A stretch of DNA of 25,760 bases from the IMG/VR virus record IMGVR_UViG_3300038701_002083, positions 1-25,760 of that record; one strand, given 5' to 3'. This DNA comes from a virus. The stretch's first letter is position 1, and every line of letters starts with the position of its first letter. The position numbers were made by a program, and so were the translations under genes. Below the pieces are notes generated by a model. It had not been told where the DNA came from, did no database searches, and saw nothing but the letters and a program-made list of their open reading frames with translations. Below, piece by piece: positions 12,739 to 20,864 of this stretch.

Positions 12739-14577
12739 CTAGTCATTGAATCGGACGAATGGACTCACTTCATAAGCACTACCAGGGGACGCTTGTGTGA
12801 TTTTACCCTGAACCATGGGCTTACCATCGATTTCCTGACCAAAACGCCAAGAATCCTGACCAGTATTGAATGCTGCATGTTCACTAAAGTCGATATACAT
12901 CGTGCCAAATTCAAACAAGCTGTAACAAGCAAGGTCAACAAGGTTGATACACCCGCTTGCATCCGCTTGGGGCAGATGTTCTTCATAACTAATCGGATAA
13001 CCACCCAGGGATGGGGGTTGTGCGCCTGCAATATTTTGCAACCAAACAGCACCGCCACCAGAACCAACTTCAAGTGCTTCCAAATCTTCCATCATGGACA
13101 AATGAGCCAACCAGATACCACGATTACCAATATTCTTGAATCGTGCTTGCATCTTTGATTTATCTGCCAATTTGAAGACATTGTTGGTAGTTGGGGAAAC
13201 ATCCAACACAGCGGGGGAATTGAGGATACCCAAAGGTTGGGCATTACCAGACCCCAGTAAGATGAAGTACACCAATTTTGAAGACCATGCGATTGTGATA
13301 TGTGTCCGCAAAATACTTTCAATTGTGGACACAGCCGCAGTCATCTTTTTGGATGCTTTGATAAGACCAGAGACCGCATCATTGGTGCTGTATTTGATTT
13401 GTTGCAGATTGAGGTCAGTTTCTGTATAACTACCACCTTCAGCTCGTGACGCGGTTGTAATACCGCTTGCATCCGCAGTGTCACCACTACCCGCTGTTGG
13501 TGCGGTCACATAATCGTAACTTGGCACAGTCCCCACGGGGCTAGTAACAGGAATACGATTTACACCAGCCAAAATTGGACTGACTTGCACAGCATGTTGC
13601 CAGATTTCATTGTGGAACGTATGAGGGATAAGATAACCACCCTCTGCCCCGCTGTCACTGGTTTGCGCTTTATAGGATGACCCATATACCGCTTGCAACC
13701 GTTTCTGGTCATTGCGGACAATTGCCAACATGAAATCGCCCAGTGACTTAATCTCTGGGTCAGCTGTTCCACCATCGACAGTAAAGTAACCACTTTGACG
13801 CACAGCAGGTTCATCTTCCATCAATTGCAAAAGTTTGCCAACACCATCAGACAAACTTTTGACCTCGCCACGCAAGGGGTTATCATCACTTTCCATATAA
13901 CGCTTAATCGAAGCGTCAATCTTTGCCTGCACATCACCTTCAGGCTGCACAGGTGGTTTGTTTTGAGTTTCGTCACTCATGTCTTCACCTTTCGGAAAAC
14001 TTATATTATTAAAACCGCTTGTATCCGATGCGCCGTTTGATGTCTTCGCTTGCATAGCCTCTACATCGCCTAAGCTATCTTCACCTGCGGGTGAATCACT
14101 AAAATCAATCCCCATCTCAGCATACAAATGCTTTAAGGTGCTAACATTGGTCATTCTCGGCTCAGCAGGGGTTGGGGTTAAACTCCCCTCGACAATGGGC
14201 CAAACCTTAATAAAACCATCATGGTCTCGTTCAACTAAATGAGAAAGAGAACCACTGGACCAACGCAAAACACCCTTATCAACCAGACGTTGAACCGCGA
14301 CACAATATCGTTTGTGCATATCTAATTGTGCCTCTGCCCAGATACCCACATCATCCATTCCCAAGGTATCAATAGCACCGATTAATTCTGTTTTTAGCTT
14401 GCCATCAAGCCCATGATGATATAGAACAGGGCGTTTGTCATACCAATCCAATAAAAACTTCGTCTCGGGGGTGAAATAATCACCTTGCAAGTCCCTCGCA
14501 TCAGGAGAACCAAAAACAACCAAATACCCCCCAACACGATTAGTACCCAGCATCTTTACTGTTAAATCTGCCATCAT
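12739..14577 (-). CDS. Prohead protease fused to HK97-type major capsid protein, 612 aa
   Basis: Residues 1-160 are a HK97-type prohead maturation protease: GGYLVVFGSPDARDLQGDYF, then PVLYHHG with His54/His55, and RWSSGSLSH with Ser107-110 as catalytic Ser/His candidates. Residues about 200-280 are the helical delta (scaffold) region, and residues about 300-612 are the HK97 capsid fold (GAEGGYLIPHTFHNEIWQHAV, and GSGNAQPLGILN, a capsid-family motif). Normally two separate genes; here they are one frame. An internal ATG at 13980 (residue 200), preceded by AAAGGTGAAG, would give capsid protein alone (413 aa), so both forms may be made. The stop is TAG. The start may be ATG 14577 or the adjacent ATG 14574, right after GAGGTGAG. 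Confidence 0.9.
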   Translation of the reverse strand: MMADLTVKMLGTNRVGGYLVVFGSPDARDLQGDYFTPETKFLLDWYDKRPVLYHHGLDGKLKTELIGAIDTLGMDDVGIWAEAQLDMHKRYCVAVQRLVDKGVLRWSSGSLSHLVERDHDGFIKVWPIVEGSLTPTPAEPRMTNVSTLKHLYAEMGIDFSDSPAGEDSLGDVEAMQAKTSNGASDTSGFNNISFPKGEDMSDETQNKPPVQPEGDVQAKIDASIKRYMESDDNPLRGEVKSLSDGVGKLLQLMEDEPAVRQSGYFTVDGGTADPEIKSLGDFMLAIVRNDQKRLQAVYGSSYKAQTSDSGAEGGYLIPHTFHNEIWQHAVQVSPILAGVNRIPVTSPVGTVPSYDYVTAPTAGSGDTADASGITTASRAEGGSYTETDLNLQQIKYSTNDAVSGLIKASKKMTAAVSTIESILRTHITIAWSSKLVYFILLGSGNAQPLGILNSPAVLDVSPTTNNVFKLADKSKMQARFKNIGNRGIWLAHLSMMEDLEALEVGSGGGAVWLQNIAGAQPPSLGGYPISYEEHLPQADASGCINLVDLACYSLFEFGTMYIDFSEHAAFNTGQDSWRFGQEIDGKPMVQGKITQASPGSAYEVSPFVRFND

Positions 14578-14584
14578 CTCACCT

Positions 14585-14612
14585 CAAATAAAAAGCACCC
14601 CATCGGATGCTT
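14585..14612 (-). terminator. Terminator-like hairpin upstream of protease-capsid gene
   Basis: Between 14593 and 14612 the - strand reads AAGCATCC, a four-base loop, then GGGTGCTT (eight pairs, one G-T), followed by TTTTATTT. It overlaps the stop of the gp10-like gene, and its T-run ends only a few bases before the capsid gene's ribosome binding site. It shares CATCCGATG and GCTTTTT with the hairpin in front of the tape measure. Confidence 0.65.
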
Positions 14613-14991
14613 ATAAAACTCTACGAATTTCGTTAGCGACAATATCGCCTACCCTAGCCCGTTCTCGGTTCGTGACCGCTCGTATCGAGTGACCACCCCA
14701 CACACGCTTAAAATAAGGATTCGTCTGCTTGCCCTGCACATCATCAGCATAATGAGCGCTATTCCCGATTCTTGCGGTTAAGCCACCATTTTCAATTTTA
14801 TGTGTCCAACGATTCCGCAAATTACCCGTCCGAACATACGCAACGCCTGCTGGTTGTTGCGGATATTCACCCAGCTTGCCCTTCAAATAAACAGCACCAG
14901 CCAGTAAGCCACGCTTCACACTGTCATTCTTGACAAGCTGTTGGATAAGGCTCCGCACGTCGCCCATTTCAATTTGAATATTGATTTTCAT
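14611..14991 (-). CDS. HK97 gp10-like neck/tail-completion protein, 126 aa
   Basis: Characteristic features of the HK97 gp10 family are visible: an N-terminal strand and helix (MKINIQIEMGDVRSLIQQLV), GLLAGAVYLKGKLGEYP, then YVRTGNLRNRW (the R-TGNLR motif), IGNSAHYADDVQG and a C-terminal helix. These proteins act at the neck or in tail completion. In most phages the gene follows the connector gene; here it lies between the MuF gene and the protease-capsid gene, which is unusual. The start overlaps the MuF stop by four bases. Confidence 0.82.
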   Translation of the reverse strand: MKINIQIEMGDVRSLIQQLVKNDSVKRGLLAGAVYLKGKLGEYPQQPAGVAYVRTGNLRNRWTHKIENGGLTARIGNSAHYADDVQGKQTNPYFKRVWGGHSIRAVTNRERARVGDIVANEIRRVL

Positions 14992-15707
14992 ATGATTTCA
15001 TTCTCATATTCATATCGAACACCACAACGACATCGCGTATGTGCAGGCGGGTTTTGATAAGTTCGTCCTGTTTGTGGATGAACAAACGGAGCATCAAAAC
15101 CAATACCCTGCGCTTTCACCCCGTCCAACGGTTCACAAATCGGACAAACATTTTTGTCACGTACAGTCACCCATACGCCACGCATCATCACCCCACCTTC
15201 ACCAAGTTCATTGATGACTGGACGCTCACCTTCAACCGCCGCTCTTGTGATTTCGGTAATCGCGATTTCCTCAGCCTTTTTAGGCGAAAACACTCGGGCA
15301 ATCCTATCAATTACCCCTGCACGATCCACTTTGTTCTCGTAGAAATCGGCAATCGCATCGCCCACAACCTTTTTTCGTGTATCAATCAAGCCACCCGTCA
15401 AATCAGACGAATAACCACGCGCCCAATCGACAGCTCCCTGATTAATTAAATCGAAATCAACCGATAACCCCACTGTTTCAGTCATCGCCTGAGCTGAAGC
15501 AATAAATGCCTGCTCAAGTTGTGGTGTTAATGTCGTCTGAAAATCACGAATAAGCGCATTCCATACATCATCAGTCAAATTATCCAATGATGGGGGGTCT
15601 CCAATTAATCGCACAATCACGCGACGTGACCGTTCATTGAGCTTACCCACTTCACGCGCCATCGCCTCTTCTAATGCTTTTCGCCGTTCATCGTTTAATG
15701 GTGGCAT
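14988..15707 (-). CDS. MuF-like head morphogenesis protein, 239 aa
   Basis: Minor head protein (SPP1 gp7 / Mu gpF class) that binds the portal and aids DNA exit. The N-terminal half is helical; the C-terminal domain has ITEITRAAVEGER, then KNVCPICEPLDG and PPAHTRCRCGVRYEYE, the Cys/His arrangement (C-x-x-C with H-x-x-C-x-C) of the family's C-terminal zinc-binding module. The start is directly adjacent to the portal stop, and the 3' end overlaps the gp10-like gene by four bases. Confidence 0.9.
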   Translation of the reverse strand: MPPLNDERRKALEEAMAREVGKLNERSRRVIVRLIGDPPSLDNLTDDVWNALIRDFQTTLTPQLEQAFIASAQAMTETVGLSVDFDLINQGAVDWARGYSSDLTGGLIDTRKKVVGDAIADFYENKVDRAGVIDRIARVFSPKKAEEIAITEITRAAVEGERPVINELGEGGVMMRGVWVTVRDKNVCPICEPLDGVKAQGIGFDAPFVHPQTGRTYQNPPAHTRCRCGVRYEYENEII

Positions 15708-17171
15708 CTAATACACCTTTAAACCATCATGAGTGTGAGGGTCAATAAGAACAATCGAATTGTCAAATATATGAGAGATGTCATCTCTGTGCTGCACCTC
15801 TGCCAAATGCCCTTCAATCGCAGCCTTCAACGATGGGGGGATAAGCTCAGAAACAAACTCAACCTCAGCATTCCCTTGTTTACGGAACGCCTTTGTCGCC
15901 TTGCGTCTCCACATATCCAAATGATCGACAATACTCTCAACAGGTCGGAATGTGCGAAGAGCAATAGGCTCATCACCCTGCCCTTCATCATCACCTACAG
16001 AGCTCACGGTTACAGTCGGTAGGTTTTCAGCAGGCGGTAATGTCTCGGCTTGCCGAACTTCTGCCCATTGCTCTTCTGTTAAATCAAATCCTAGAATTTC
16101 CATCGCAGTAACCAATGGAATCCCTACCGCCACCAGATTATTAAGGCTATCACTACGGTTAGATTCATCACGCTGGAAGAGTTCCATCTCTTGCTCACGG
16201 AACGATAACTTAACACCCAACCCCATATGAAGGAAATAGGGATTAAGCATCCCCTCAATTTTTCGAGCAAGAGGAATAACCGTTTTGGAGTAGAAATGTT
16301 GATCATCTTGCCGCGCTGTCGCAAAATTCGCCGCCGAACTAAACAATAATGATTGAGGGATGCCCAATGCAGTGCTTATATCCTCACGTTTTTTATCAGT
16401 CAACTCTGGCACAGCCAAATCCTTCATCGGGCTACCGACAGTCTCAAACGTGATATTAGCCCCCACCGGGGCGACCTTATGCGCGCCACTGTTACCACGA
16501 TCAAATAATTTTTCGAGTTTGGACTTGGTACGATCTTGCTCAGCCTGAGGATAAGTCTCAAATTCTTCAATTCTAGCAATCGTTGGGTTAATTGCCCCAC
16601 TATCAAAGTAAGCAACCCCATATTCGTCTATGGATGCTAATAGCCCCGCTGCATTCAATGCCGCTTTGACAGGGGCTGTACCAATAGACAACTCATCCTT
16701 GCGTGATGGAATCCATGTAAAGCCCAATTGGTCACGTTTGTAAAATGTCTGATGTGCACCCAATTGACGATTAAATCCTAGAAGCCCAAGACGTTTGTCT
16801 GTAGCCAGTCGGATTGTACTCGGATGGAATCGCCGTAGTTCTTGATTATTACCGTAACGATTCTCTTCAAGAACACAATACATCGCGCCGAAAAATAACC
16901 AATCCCCGACAATTTCATTCAGAAGATGATTCCAATCGACACGGATATTCGCCGCTTTCAGGTCATCATTATTCCGAGGCAACCCAACAATCGCTTCTGT
17001 GATTGTGTTGATGCCGCGATATAACCACGGAACTTTGTCGTAGAGCTCATACATACCAGCCGAAGAAGACGAACCGATAAGGCTAGTCCATGCTTCGGCA
17101 GGATATTGACTTATCGGGATGCTCTTTACCCCATGTACTGTTGTAATCGCTAACTGTTGTCTTGAATTCAT
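15708..17171 (-). CDS. Portal protein, HK97 type, 487 aa
   Basis: Forms the dodecameric ring through which DNA is packaged. Recognisable features are YDKVPWLYRGINTITEAIV near the N-terminus, DWLFFGAMYCVLEENRYGNN, FHPSTIRLATDKR and the clip/stem region around TDKKREDISTALGIPQSLLF, followed by NFATARQDDQHFYSKTVIPL, all typical of phage portals. The C-terminal 100 residues are acidic and then basic, as often seen, and end with HTHDGLKVY. The order terminase-portal-MuF is standard. The stop is TAG, directly followed by the MuF start. Confidence 0.93.
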   Translation of the reverse strand: MNSRQQLAITTVHGVKSIPISQYPAEAWTSLIGSSSSAGMYELYDKVPWLYRGINTITEAIVGLPRNNDDLKAANIRVDWNHLLNEIVGDWLFFGAMYCVLEENRYGNNQELRRFHPSTIRLATDKRLGLLGFNRQLGAHQTFYKRDQLGFTWIPSRKDELSIGTAPVKAALNAAGLLASIDEYGVAYFDSGAINPTIARIEEFETYPQAEQDRTKSKLEKLFDRGNSGAHKVAPVGANITFETVGSPMKDLAVPELTDKKREDISTALGIPQSLLFSSAANFATARQDDQHFYSKTVIPLARKIEGMLNPYFLHMGLGVKLSFREQEMELFQRDESNRSDSLNNLVAVGIPLVTAMEILGFDLTEEQWAEVRQAETLPPAENLPTVTVSSVGDDEGQGDEPIALRTFRPVESIVDHLDMWRRKATKAFRKQGNAEVEFVSELIPPSLKAAIEGHLAEVQHRDDISHIFDNSIVLIDPHTHDGLKVY

Positions 17172-17179
17172 AGTTGTCT

Positions 17180-18505
17180 CTATAAGAATATTTTTGTACG
17201 AGAGATCTCAACCGCATCTACCATATACCGCACAGCATCCAACCCGTGATTATCAACATCAATCGGGACTTCTTTATTCGGCTTGCCGTCAACACCATCA
17301 GGGTATGAATAACTCGGAAACTCTTGAGCTGTCGAAGTTGGGCGTTTTGCCTCAAGCATATATGGGTCAGTCTCAACAGTAGCCCCCTGGAATAAAAACA
17401 ATCGAGGCTTACCATCGCCAGCTTCACGCAATCGCATCTGCACTTGATTGATACCGATAGAGATACTGTCTTTACCTTTTTTTGTCGCGCGTGTACGAAT
17501 GCCGTGCTGGGCTAATGTTGCGCGTTCCTCTGCCCCTGCACTATCAGCAATCGTAAATTCGATTCGCTCATCACCAGTCAATTTCTTAATCTGTTCGGCA
17601 TGATCTGCAACTGTGCGCCGTGACATATAAATCTCACGATACATGTACAGCCGCCCATCATGATCCATCGCCCACCACTGACACACAAAGGGATTTGTGT
17701 AGCCGAAATCAATCGCCCGAAATCGTCGCCAATCACGGGGGATATCAAATGGTTCAATAACATGGTTTATCGCATGGAACTCTTCATATACTGCCCCCTC
17801 AGCCCCTGCCCATTGCCCCAAGAATCCGCGTTTATACCGCAGACCTGTCAGACTTTGCAGAATAGTCATCGACCGTTTACCCTGTGCCGTTAATTCGCCC
17901 GTCTCTTGATCGTACAAAGTCGGGTTATAGCGATGTAACTGAGTGAAGACCTTCAGACTTTTGCGTTCTAATATCCAATGATTCGGCGGTCCAGGGTTAC
18001 AATCCCCCATCAATTGCGTATAGGGAGTGTTACCGCTACGCCCTGTTAAACGCGATAAAATTTGTTCCCAAGCATTCAGCTTGATTTCTTCTAATTGTGC
18101 GCCACCAGCAAAATCAAATTCACCAGACAGCAATTTATCAGGGTTATCTAGCCCCACCACATAAATCACAGACCCATTAGGATACTGATAAAGCTCAGGT
18201 TTTGACTTCCCTAGCTTCTTAATGGGTGACCTTGGGTGGTCAGGATGAATCGGTAAAATTTTATGTTCATAAGTCTGGACGACCGTGGTCAATAAACTTC
18301 TATAAGTCTGTCGAAAAATAACCGCACGTGCATTGGGGTACTTTACACACAAGGCATGAATCTTTGATAACCAGCTATACGATTTGCCAGTCTCATAAGG
18401 ACCTGATAAAATCGCTTCAATGCCCTTGTACCGCCAGAATTCACGCGCAGGACCATATAACCGAGGCGCACCATCGACTTTATGTTTTGCAATCGATTGT
18501 GTCAT
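17180..18505 (-). CDS. terL: Terminase large subunit, 441 aa
   Basis: ATP-driven DNA packaging motor and nuclease. ATPase: Walker A SGPYETGKS (residues 34-42), a Walker B/catalytic carboxylate segment ending QLEEI (138-141), and the coupling motif GDCNPGPP (167-174). RNase H-like nuclease: acidic residues in AIDFGYTNPF (Asp266), IADSAG (Asp321) and HGLDAVRYM (Asp423). All three are present, so the enzyme looks intact. Length and motif spacing fit the PBSX-like family. The start overlaps the small subunit stop by ATGA. The gene is followed by the portal after eight bases. Confidence 0.96.
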   Translation of the reverse strand: MTQSIAKHKVDGAPRLYGPAREFWRYKGIEAILSGPYETGKSYSWLSKIHALCVKYPNARAVIFRQTYRSLLTTVVQTYEHKILPIHPDHPRSPIKKLGKSKPELYQYPNGSVIYVVGLDNPDKLLSGEFDFAGGAQLEEIKLNAWEQILSRLTGRSGNTPYTQLMGDCNPGPPNHWILERKSLKVFTQLHRYNPTLYDQETGELTAQGKRSMTILQSLTGLRYKRGFLGQWAGAEGAVYEEFHAINHVIEPFDIPRDWRRFRAIDFGYTNPFVCQWWAMDHDGRLYMYREIYMSRRTVADHAEQIKKLTGDERIEFTIADSAGAEERATLAQHGIRTRATKKGKDSISIGINQVQMRLREAGDGKPRLFLFQGATVETDPYMLEAKRPTSTAQEFPSYSYPDGVDGKPNKEVPIDVDNHGLDAVRYMVDAVEISRTKIFL

Positions 18506-18990
18506 AACTCATCAAGATCCATCCCTGTTCGCAAAATAATTTGAGTATTTTCAGTCGCCTGACCACTATCCAACCGTCGGGTTTTAAGAATTTCCTTAAT
18601 CGCAGACTGCGAATCATATAACTCAAGCTGAATCGTATCTTCGACTTCAACCTCGCCATTCTGATCAGTACGAGTGACTCGCTTCATCTTATACTTTTTA
18701 ATCAGTTGGCTTTGAGGATGCTTGATAAGCTCTTCTTCGGACAAGCCAATGAATTGTCCCATGTCACCGATGGCATGTTGATTCAATCGATAGAGGGCTT
18801 CACTCGCAGACATCGTTAATTCATCTTGCCGTTGCTCAATATATGCCAAAACCTCAACATTTTTCAACAACCGACTACCTTGTGAATATGCCGTCCGCTC
18901 AGAATATCCAGCTCGAATCGCCGCTTGTGTAGCATTCCGATCAATTAGATATTCCTCAACAAATGCCCTTCTTTTTTTGGTTAATGCCAT
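18502..18990 (-). CDS. terS: Terminase small subunit, 162 aa
   Basis: Recognises the packaging site on phage DNA. The N-terminal DNA-binding domain is clear: RRAFVEEYLIDRNATQAAIRAGYS (helix-turn-helix, residues about 7-30), SRLLKNVEVLAYIEQR next, then a helical oligomerisation part and an acidic C-terminus. This is the Terminase_2 (PF03592) pattern. It is coupled by ATGA to the large subunit. The packaging site itself may lie nearby, as is common, but no repeat array stands out. Confidence 0.93.
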   Translation of the reverse strand: MALTKKRRAFVEEYLIDRNATQAAIRAGYSERTAYSQGSRLLKNVEVLAYIEQRQDELTMSASEALYRLNQHAIGDMGQFIGLSEEELIKHPQSQLIKKYKMKRVTRTDQNGEVEVEDTIQLELYDSQSAIKEILKTRRLDSGQATENTQIILRTGMDLDEL

Positions 18991-19053
18991 CCTATTAGCC
19001 TCTAGCTATCAGGAGTTAATAATTTACCCCTACACAAAAGTCCTTCTCAAACA

Positions 19054-19548
19054 CTACTCATCATGTCTTCTGAGCTCACCTGTATCCATCTGTGGTTCAG
19101 GGATCGGCAAATTATGTTTTCGCATTTCTTTCTCAAGTTGCTTGACCCGATTTTCCAGTGTCGTGATTTTTCGTGTTTTCTGGTTGTTATCGTCTTTTAG
19201 AACTTTGATTTCTTTTTCCATTTCGTATATCGCTTTACTCTTGAGCCTATCAGTCGTCTCAAGTCGCTCAATCTTTTGCCCCTGAGTTTCGAGCTGTCCG
19301 TTAATGACCTTATTTTGCTCAAAGACCTGTTGCAATAACCCTGCTGTGATTGCACTGGTTTTCAGCACAACCCCCATCGGGAACTCTTCTTCTACAGGAC
19401 TGACACGCACAGGCGCACTAGCCTTATCCTCTACCCGATTCGGAGAGTGCCGTCGCCGATGATCTAAAAACGCCAGTACAAACGGTGACAAAAAACCAGC
19501 AATTGTACCCAGTGCCGTTCCTATCGTTTGTAACGATGCTGTGTCCAA
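19054..19548 (-). CDS. Membrane-anchored coiled-coil protein, 164 aa (TTG start)
   Basis: Starts at TTG 19548 with GGGGG six bases upstream, two bases after the previous stop. An N-terminal hydrophobic helix (about residues 8-28) is followed by a basic turn (DHRRRHSPNR), a linker, and a long heptad-rich coiled coil from about 75 to 150 (QGQKIERLETTDRLKSKAIY and so on). An anchored coiled coil beside another membrane protein could be part of a lysis or spanin-like apparatus, or a superinfection-exclusion device; none of these is proven. It precedes the small terminase by about 60 bases. Confidence 0.65.
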   Translation of the reverse strand: MDTASLQTIGTALGTIAGFLSPFVLAFLDHRRRHSPNRVEDKASAPVRVSPVEEEFPMGVVLKTSAITAGLLQQVFEQNKVINGQLETQGQKIERLETTDRLKSKAIYEMEKEIKVLKDDNNQKTRKITTLENRVKQLEKEMRKHNLPIPEPQMDTGELRRHDE

Positions 19549-19550
19549 TG

Positions 19551-20039
19551 CTATCCCCCTTTTTCGGCTTCGAGGGCTTTAATTCTTGTCTTTAATGTCT
19601 CGTTTTCTATTTTTAGCAATTGGTTGATAGATGCTTCTTCGTCGGTCTCAGCACTAAAATAGTAGAGGACCACAACAAAGACCAATATTCCTACAGCATT
19701 TACCAGATGAGCAAGCGGGGCAGTCTCTGATGTCAATATCTGCCGTGCCAAAAAGACCGTCATCGCAATCATCGGCGACAATCCAATCAACACAGTCAAT
19801 AAATTCCGCCAAATATAATAACAAAACAGCATCACAGGGATCATCAACCACAGAGAAAACCCAATCGCATTCGGTGCAATACCCGTACTCTCCAGCAAAT
19901 ACCGATTGGTTGTCGTGTCCAACCGTGCCAATATCGCCGCACCAAGCACAAACGATAGCGCACAATAAATACACACCACACGCAATTGATATGGAATGCC
20001 TTGCCATCTCATCTTTGCCGTTAAATCTCTATTTGTCAT
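19551..20039 (-). CDS. Four-helix membrane protein with C-terminal coiled coil, 162 aa
   Basis: Four hydrophobic stretches (about residues 18-38, 56-78, 80-100 and 110-130) predict an integral membrane protein. The last 25 residues (SINQLLKIENETLKTRIKALEAEKGG) form a short coiled coil that might pair with the coiled coil of the next protein. The two genes are two bases apart. Candidate roles are holin or exclusion protein; I recognise no family. The stop is TAG. Confidence 0.65.
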   Translation of the reverse strand: MTNRDLTAKMRWQGIPYQLRVVCIYCALSFVLGAAILARLDTTTNRYLLESTGIAPNAIGFSLWLMIPVMLFCYYIWRNLLTVLIGLSPMIAMTVFLARQILTSETAPLAHLVNAVGILVFVVVLYYFSAETDEEASINQLLKIENETLKTRIKALEAEKGG

Positions 20040-20080
20040 ACCATGTACTTTCTATTCGTAAATTATTCCGCGGTCAACGG

Positions 20081-20209
20081 CTACACCATCAACCAGCAAA
20101 ACCAACCAAGGAACGCATACCAGCGGAAATGAGGAAGAGGAAACGATACATAAGAGCTCCGATTGTCCATCCGAGCCTTCAATGCCGATAGCCGTTTCAT
20201 AGCCTTCAT
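20081..20209 (-). CDS. Small membrane-type peptide, 42 aa
   Basis: ATG 20209 has AGGGAGA with six bases of spacing, an excellent ribosome binding site, and the frame is open to TAG 20081. The N-terminal half is basic (MKAMKRLSALKARMDNRSS); the C-terminal half is hydrophobic and Trp-rich (WYAFLGWFCWLMV), suggesting a membrane-inserted tail. It would be the first gene of the late operon after the terminator at 20235-20257. Its shortness makes it uncertain, but start signal and context argue for a real gene. Confidence 0.5.
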   Translation of the reverse strand: MKAMKRLSALKARMDNRSSYVSFPLPHFRWYAFLGWFCWLMV

Positions 20210-20234
20210 ATCAATCTCCCTATAAATGCAAAAA

Positions 20235-20257
20235 TCTCCACCAGGGAGACATTTTTT
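20235..20257. terminator. Rho-independent terminator, usable on both strands
   Basis: TCTCC (20235-20239) pairs with GGAGA (20245-20249). On the + strand it is followed by C, A and seven T, and on the - strand by five T. It separates the 132-aa gene from the late block, so late transcription either begins below it or reads through. Confidence 0.7.
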
Positions 20258-20287
20258 TGACCTTAATTTACTTTCACACTACCACAT

Positions 20288-20312
20288 CTATAGAATATGC
20301 GTTCCGCTATAG
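20288..20312. promoter_or_regulatory. Repeated CTATAG hexamers
   Basis: The self-complementary hexamer CTATAG occurs at 20288-20293 and 20307-20312, 19 bases apart, in an AT-rich gap before the late block on the - strand. The spacing of about two helix turns fits an activator or operator site for late transcription. A clear -35/-10 pair is not visible. Confidence 0.35.
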
Positions 20313-20330
20313 TTACAATAAATATTAAGA

Positions 20331-20729
20331 CTAAGCGACACGACGACTCATCTCCAAGTCAGCAATCACCTCAGATGCAAATTCCAACGTCCCTTTCACA
20401 TCGCGCCATGTAAACGATGACTTAAACTTAATCGACATCACACGCGCCATCTCAATATACAACTGCTCACCACGTAGAAAGCTATTGCTCAAGTACATCC
20501 GCTCCAACCGCAACGCCTCACGCTCCACAGTGGATAAATAATTACGATAGGTCCGCCGACGATTATCACTCGCCCCGGCAAACTTCACTTTGCCAAACGC
20601 CTGTTGAATCACATTATGAAACACTTCACGTTCCAAATCAGACATCGGACGGCTGTCAAATCCATACTCGCGCAAAATATCAAAAAAAATGTTTCGATTA
20701 GCGCGCACAGCTAATAAAATCTCATTCAT
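20331..20729 (-). CDS. Unknown accessory protein, 132 aa
   Basis: The frame runs up to 20984, but ATG 20729 follows GAGGG with eight bases of spacing and lies about 28 bases downstream of the - strand TATAAT box at 20764-20769, so I choose it; the longer form would run through a + strand promoter and gene. The protein is helical and rich in Arg, Leu and Glu (YRNYLSTVEREALRLERMYL), soluble, with no known motif. It is transcribed away from the + strand gene at 20881 and ends before a strong terminator, so it is a single-gene unit. Confidence 0.65.
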   Translation of the reverse strand: MNEILLAVRANRNIFFDILREYGFDSRPMSDLEREVFHNVIQQAFGKVKFAGASDNRRRTYRNYLSTVEREALRLERMYLSNSFLRGEQLYIEMARVMSIKFKSSFTWRDVKGTLEFASEVIADLEMSRRVA

Positions 20730-20763
20730 TGATAAATCCCTCAACATGTACAAATTTATCCAT

Positions 20764-20769
20764 ATTATA
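20764..20769 (-). promoter_or_regulatory. -10 box for the 132-aa gene
   Basis: The - strand reads TATAAT, a perfect -10 hexamer, about 35 bases before ATG 20729. No good -35 is visible 17 bases upstream, so an activator may be needed. Confidence 0.5.
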
Positions 20770-20810
20770 CCACGACTCACCAACGACTTTTTGCGACATC
20801 CAAAACCATG

Positions 20811-20816
20811 TATAAT
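20811..20816 (+). promoter_or_regulatory. -10 box for the 216-aa gene
   Basis: A perfect TATAAT on the + strand. TTGCGA at 20791-20796 is a partial -35 match with a short 14-base spacer. The resulting leader of about 60 bases would contain REP-like copy C. It faces away from the - strand TATAAT at 20764. Confidence 0.5.
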
Positions 20817-20840
20817 AAAACCATCATCCAGCACGACAAT

Positions 20841-20864
20841 GTAGGGACTGAGCTTGCCCTGTCC
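20841..20864 (+). repeat. REP-like palindrome, copy C
   Basis: GTAG (20841-20844), then GGAC (20845-20848) pairing with GTCC (20861-20864) and an inner GC/GC part, with two mismatches. Same orientation and GTAGGGAC start as copies A and B. It lies in the 5' leader of the + strand gene at 20881, close to its ribosome binding site. Confidence 0.5.
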
